Of a DNA stretch of 12,739 bases, positions 10,447 through 12,739 are shown in pieces (within the stretch, counting starts at the first letter, position 1; each line of letters opens with the position of its first letter). Source of the DNA: Ochromonadaceae sp. CCMP2298. Its lineage: Eukaryota; Sar; Synurophyceae; Ochromonadales; Ochromonadaceae. The stretch spans positions 1-12,739 of the forward strand of contig MU634383.1 of the NCBI GenBank assembly GCA_026770595.1. The letters are read 5' to 3'. The notes under the pieces are model-generated. The model was not told where the DNA came from and did not search any database. It was given only the letters and a program-made list of their open reading frames with translations. Made by a program: the position numbers and the translations under genes.

Positions 10447-12739
10447 CAGGTGCGTACGCTAGAGCCCTTGCCCAGGCAGTCTCCTTTGAGATCCTTGGCC
10501 CAAAGCAAAATTCCTTCGCGACGAGGTACCTATTGGTTTCGGTGTCCAACTTGCTTACACGGAAGCGCTTGGGGTCCTCTATGAACCGTGACTTCTTCAC
10601 TGGACCCATGACGACGTTTGACTGAATGTTTGTGGCACGAGCGGCCTTGGCCTTGCCCCCCATCTGGGCGACGTTCAGCAGCTTGTGGCCAGCCGCGGTT
10701 GCCATCCGCATGAATCTCGTCTCGATGGCCACCGCCTCCTTCAGTGACGCACAGGGGGTGTCCTGGACAAAACTGATGCGGCACTCGGGGTGTTTCTTGA
10801 TGTAGGCTTGGATCTTCATCAGGCTCTTGTCTGTTGTCGCCCCGCAGTGCACTGCCCCGCAGTGCCCTGCCCACCGTTCCTCCAAAGTCTGTACCGTTTG
10901 ACCGACGTACACGACATCCAGTCCATGCAGGATGTGGTACACCTTTGTGTTCACGTACTTGTTGGTAACAGAAGGCGGCTGTCCGAGACGCAACACAGTG
11001 GGCCCAGTGAGGATCGGCTTATCAGTAAAGACGTGACCAGCCACCAATTTCCAGTCGAAGCACACATCGGACAACCGTTGGCCCCTGCTCAGGGCAGTGT
11101 ACATCGTCCTTCTCGGCATGAGACGGGTGTCGAGGATGTTGTACGGGTGCACTATCGTCGATCCCTGGGACTTTATCGCCGAACAAGCGAAGTTAGGCGA
11201 GAACCTCGCCTTGTCGTCCAGTAGCTTCAGTGGGACCTCCGTTGTCACCCCCGTAGTGACATGTGTCAGCGTCGCCACATCGGCATCGATGGAGGTCAAC
11301 GTGAACATCTGACCCGTGAACACATCTATGTCCTTGCTGCAACTCTGGGCGATGACAGGGGTGCCGACCCCAGGTGCACCGGGGACCCAACCGGTAAACC
11401 GAGCCGCGTTTATCGTGTTCGCGGTGGCGGCGGCGGCGCCCACCAGAAACGTCAGCGAGAGCCGAGCATCGGGCTGCAGTTGCTTGTCGCGACATAACGA
11501 CTCGCTGACCAACCCCGTCTCTAGGAACTCCGTCAAAACCCGATTCAGCTGCGAGTCGTACCTTGCGCTCCCAGGCTTGTAACAGAGCTGCAGTCGGTTG
11601 CTGCAGCACATGCGCCTGATCACGTCGCACTTTCCATAGTCGTAGTCCTTGCATCCAGGGGCCACAGGTAAGCACTGGTTGCTGTCGCCGCACAAGATGA
11701 CGTCAGGGGGAGTACGACCCTGAATCTTCGCCAGATCGTAGGCCCTTGCCACGAGCCCCAAGTGGATTGGACTTGCATTGGAGTACTCGTCGATCAGAAT
11801 CAACTTGCGGTGGGACAGCTGCTCGACCTTGGCGACCGTCCCGCTGCCTCCCCCTAGTTCGAAGTAGGCGTCAAAGGTTGATGCGTTGCTGATACCATTC
11901 CCGACGAGGTTCTGCACAGCCGAGTTTGTGAAACTGAGGGCCTGGTAATCGATGTGACCCAGACCGGCGATATATTTGCCGAGGAGGGTGCTCTTGCCGA
12001 AACCAGCTCCTCCGCATATCATGAGACTGCCACAGTGCTTGACACACTTCAGCGCTAAATCTTGTCCGTTGAAATCGGACTCGTTGATGGTAGCCCACTC
12101 CCGTGTTACGCGGTCCGCAATTATCTCACCTCCTGGTATGGCCATCTTCTCGTGAATGTGACCTGTCTCGCGCTGCACCATACCCACCGACTCGCGACCC
12201 TTGTCAGTGCCCGTGTACAGTCCCCTCGGTGCGACGCACTTGGCCCTCGGTGCCAGCAAAAACGAAGCACCGTCCGTGTTCCAACTGATCAACTGCGAAC
12301 CCGGGTTGGCTTCCGTGAAACCAACCACGAGCTTGTACAACATGATCCAGACACCAGCGCTGATCTGGCGATGGATGCCCAACGCAGACTCGGTTCGCGG
12401 CGTCTCAGTCTCCCCCCTGATGAAGTAGAGGTCGCCGAAAAAATCGATGCTTGCGGTCTTTCCCTTTGATTCCAAATCAGCGACGGTGGCCTCCATGAAC
12501 GACCTGTTCTGGCAAACGAGACCCTTGCTGTCGCGGCGGTACCGGGGGCCGAGCGAACCACACAGATGGTTGACCAGTGCCTTGACGTCGCACGAATGGT
12601 AAACTTCACTCAGATAGACCTCGTCGACGAAGGCCTTGAAATGTGTCCCGACGAGGGTCTGGTCGGCGAGCAGACGTCCTGTGATGTCGGACCAGTCCAG
12701 TAACCCCTTACTGATCGCGAAAACGACCAATTCCTTTGG
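10430..12739 (-). CDS. Family B DNA polymerase palm - SF1 helicase - GIY-YIG nuclease fusion (5' end outside the window)
   Basis: The frame is open to the right edge; 769 codons are visible. Near the edge, KALVNHLCG (about 12557-12583) fits motif B of family B polymerases (K-x3-N-x3-G). NTDG (12269-12280), after a long helix and a strand, fits motif C (DTDS), keeping the second, metal-binding Asp. Motif A and any exonuclease would lie outside. A Pif1/RecD-like helicase follows: Walker A GGAGFGKST (11987-12013), ILIDEY, ILCGDSNQ, KSQGST and YTALSRG. The C-terminal part is a GIY-YIG domain (10673-10945) with VYHI, VYVGQT, an Arg (EERW), Glu (AIE) and Asn (LLNV) in the expected order. A basic tail of about 75 residues ends the protein. 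Helicase and nuclease calls are strong; the polymerase call is moderate. Together they suggest a replication enzyme. Confidence 0.85.
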   Translation of the reverse strand, partial: PKELVVFAISKGLLDWSDITGRLLADQTLVGTHFKAFVDEVYLSEVYHSCDVKALVNHLCGSLGPRYRRDSKGLVCQNRSFMEATVADLESKGKTASIDFFGDLYFIRGETETPRTESALGIHRQISAGVWIMLYKLVVGFTEANPGSQLISWNTDGASFLLAPRAKCVAPRGLYTGTDKGRESVGMVQRETGHIHEKMAIPGGEIIADRVTREWATINESDFNGQDLALKCVKHCGSLMICGGAGFGKSTLLGKYIAGLGHIDYQALSFTNSAVQNLVGNGISNASTFDAYFELGGGSGTVAKVEQLSHRKLILIDEYSNASPIHLGLVARAYDLAKIQGRTPPDVILCGDSNQCLPVAPGCKDYDYGKCDVIRRMCCSNRLQLCYKPGSARYDSQLNRVLTEFLETGLVSESLCRDKQLQPDARLSLTFLVGAAAATANTINAARFTGWVPGAPGVGTPVIAQSCSKDIDVFTGQMFTLTSIDADVATLTHVTTGVTTEVPLKLLDDKARFSPNFACSAIKSQGSTIVHPYNILDTRLMPRRTMYTALSRGQRLSDVCFDWKLVAGHVFTDKPILTGPTVLRLGQPPSVTNKYVNTKVYHILHGLDVVYVGQTVQTLEERWAGHCGAVHCGATTDKSLMKIQAYIKKHPECRISFVQDTPCASLKEAVAIETRFMRMATAAGHKLLNVAQMGGKAKAARATNIQSNVVMGPVKKSRFIEDPKRFRVSKLDTETNRYLVAKEFCFGPRISKETAWARALAYAPDLCDV

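Noticed and set aside
1-12739. Terminal inverted repeats or element ends in the window
   Set aside because: The first and last 60 bases do not match each other in inverted orientation, and genes run off both edges.
1-12739. CRISPR arrays, tRNA or rRNA genes
   Set aside because: No regularly spaced direct repeats with unique spacers and no tRNA-like cloverleaf or rRNA-like stretch was seen; coding genes fill nearly all the space.

Overview
The window is a gene-dense, intron-free stretch of a double-stranded DNA element of the polinton-like virus (PLV) / Maverick-Polinton class. The evidence is the gene set. It has an FtsK/HerA-type packaging ATPase, a candidate double-jelly-roll major capsid protein, a penton-like minor capsid protein, a phage-style fibre, and an RVE integrase of the polinton type. 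It also has a TFIIB-like zinc-ribbon protein and a large replication protein. TFIIB-like and polinton-type genes point to a eukaryotic, probably protist or algal, host; the sequence itself does not name the host. Both edges cut through genes and no terminal inverted repeats are visible, so this is an internal part of a longer element, either a free virus or an integrated provirus.

Layout, left to right. (1) Positions 1-696 (+): the C-terminal end of an Ala/Pro-rich protein with a CxxC/His cluster. (2) Positions 693-2282 (-): a charged, proline-tract protein carrying a perfect 39-bp inverted repeat, then a small protein with 11-residue FGK repeats, then the packaging ATPase. (3) Positions 2301-3479 (+): two tandem paralogous proteins of about 190 residues. 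(4) Positions 3476-5884 (-): an 802-residue fibre with coiled-coil shafts. (5) Positions 5902-6645 (+): the penton-like protein, converging on the major capsid gene (6581-7927, -). (6) Positions 7966-9192 (-): the TFIIB-like protein, a 50-residue small ORF, and a gene split over two frames at a G4C6 run. (7) Positions 9220-10428 (-): the integrase. (8) Positions 10430-12739 (-): a fusion of the C-terminal palm of a family B DNA polymerase, a Pif1/RecD-like SF1 helicase and a GIY-YIG nuclease, cut by the right edge.

The left and centre (positions 693-7927) form a virion module of packaging motor, capsid, vertex and fibre proteins. The right side (7966-12739) forms a transcription, integration and replication module. 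Several start codons are preceded by a near-identical element of the form CTTTGC-n-n-TGTGTAAA. It serves two divergent gene pairs from gaps of 17-18 bp and also lies inside the end of the helicase gene just before the integrase start. A different element, built on CTTAAGGA and CTCGTATT, precedes the capsid, TFIIB-like and 50-residue genes. Two promoter classes, perhaps timed differently, are therefore plausible.

The most notable items are the polymerase-helicase-nuclease fusion, the frame-split acidic gene, the shared start-proximal element, the G/C-tract inverted repeat, and the 11-residue-repeat protein that may act on membranes.
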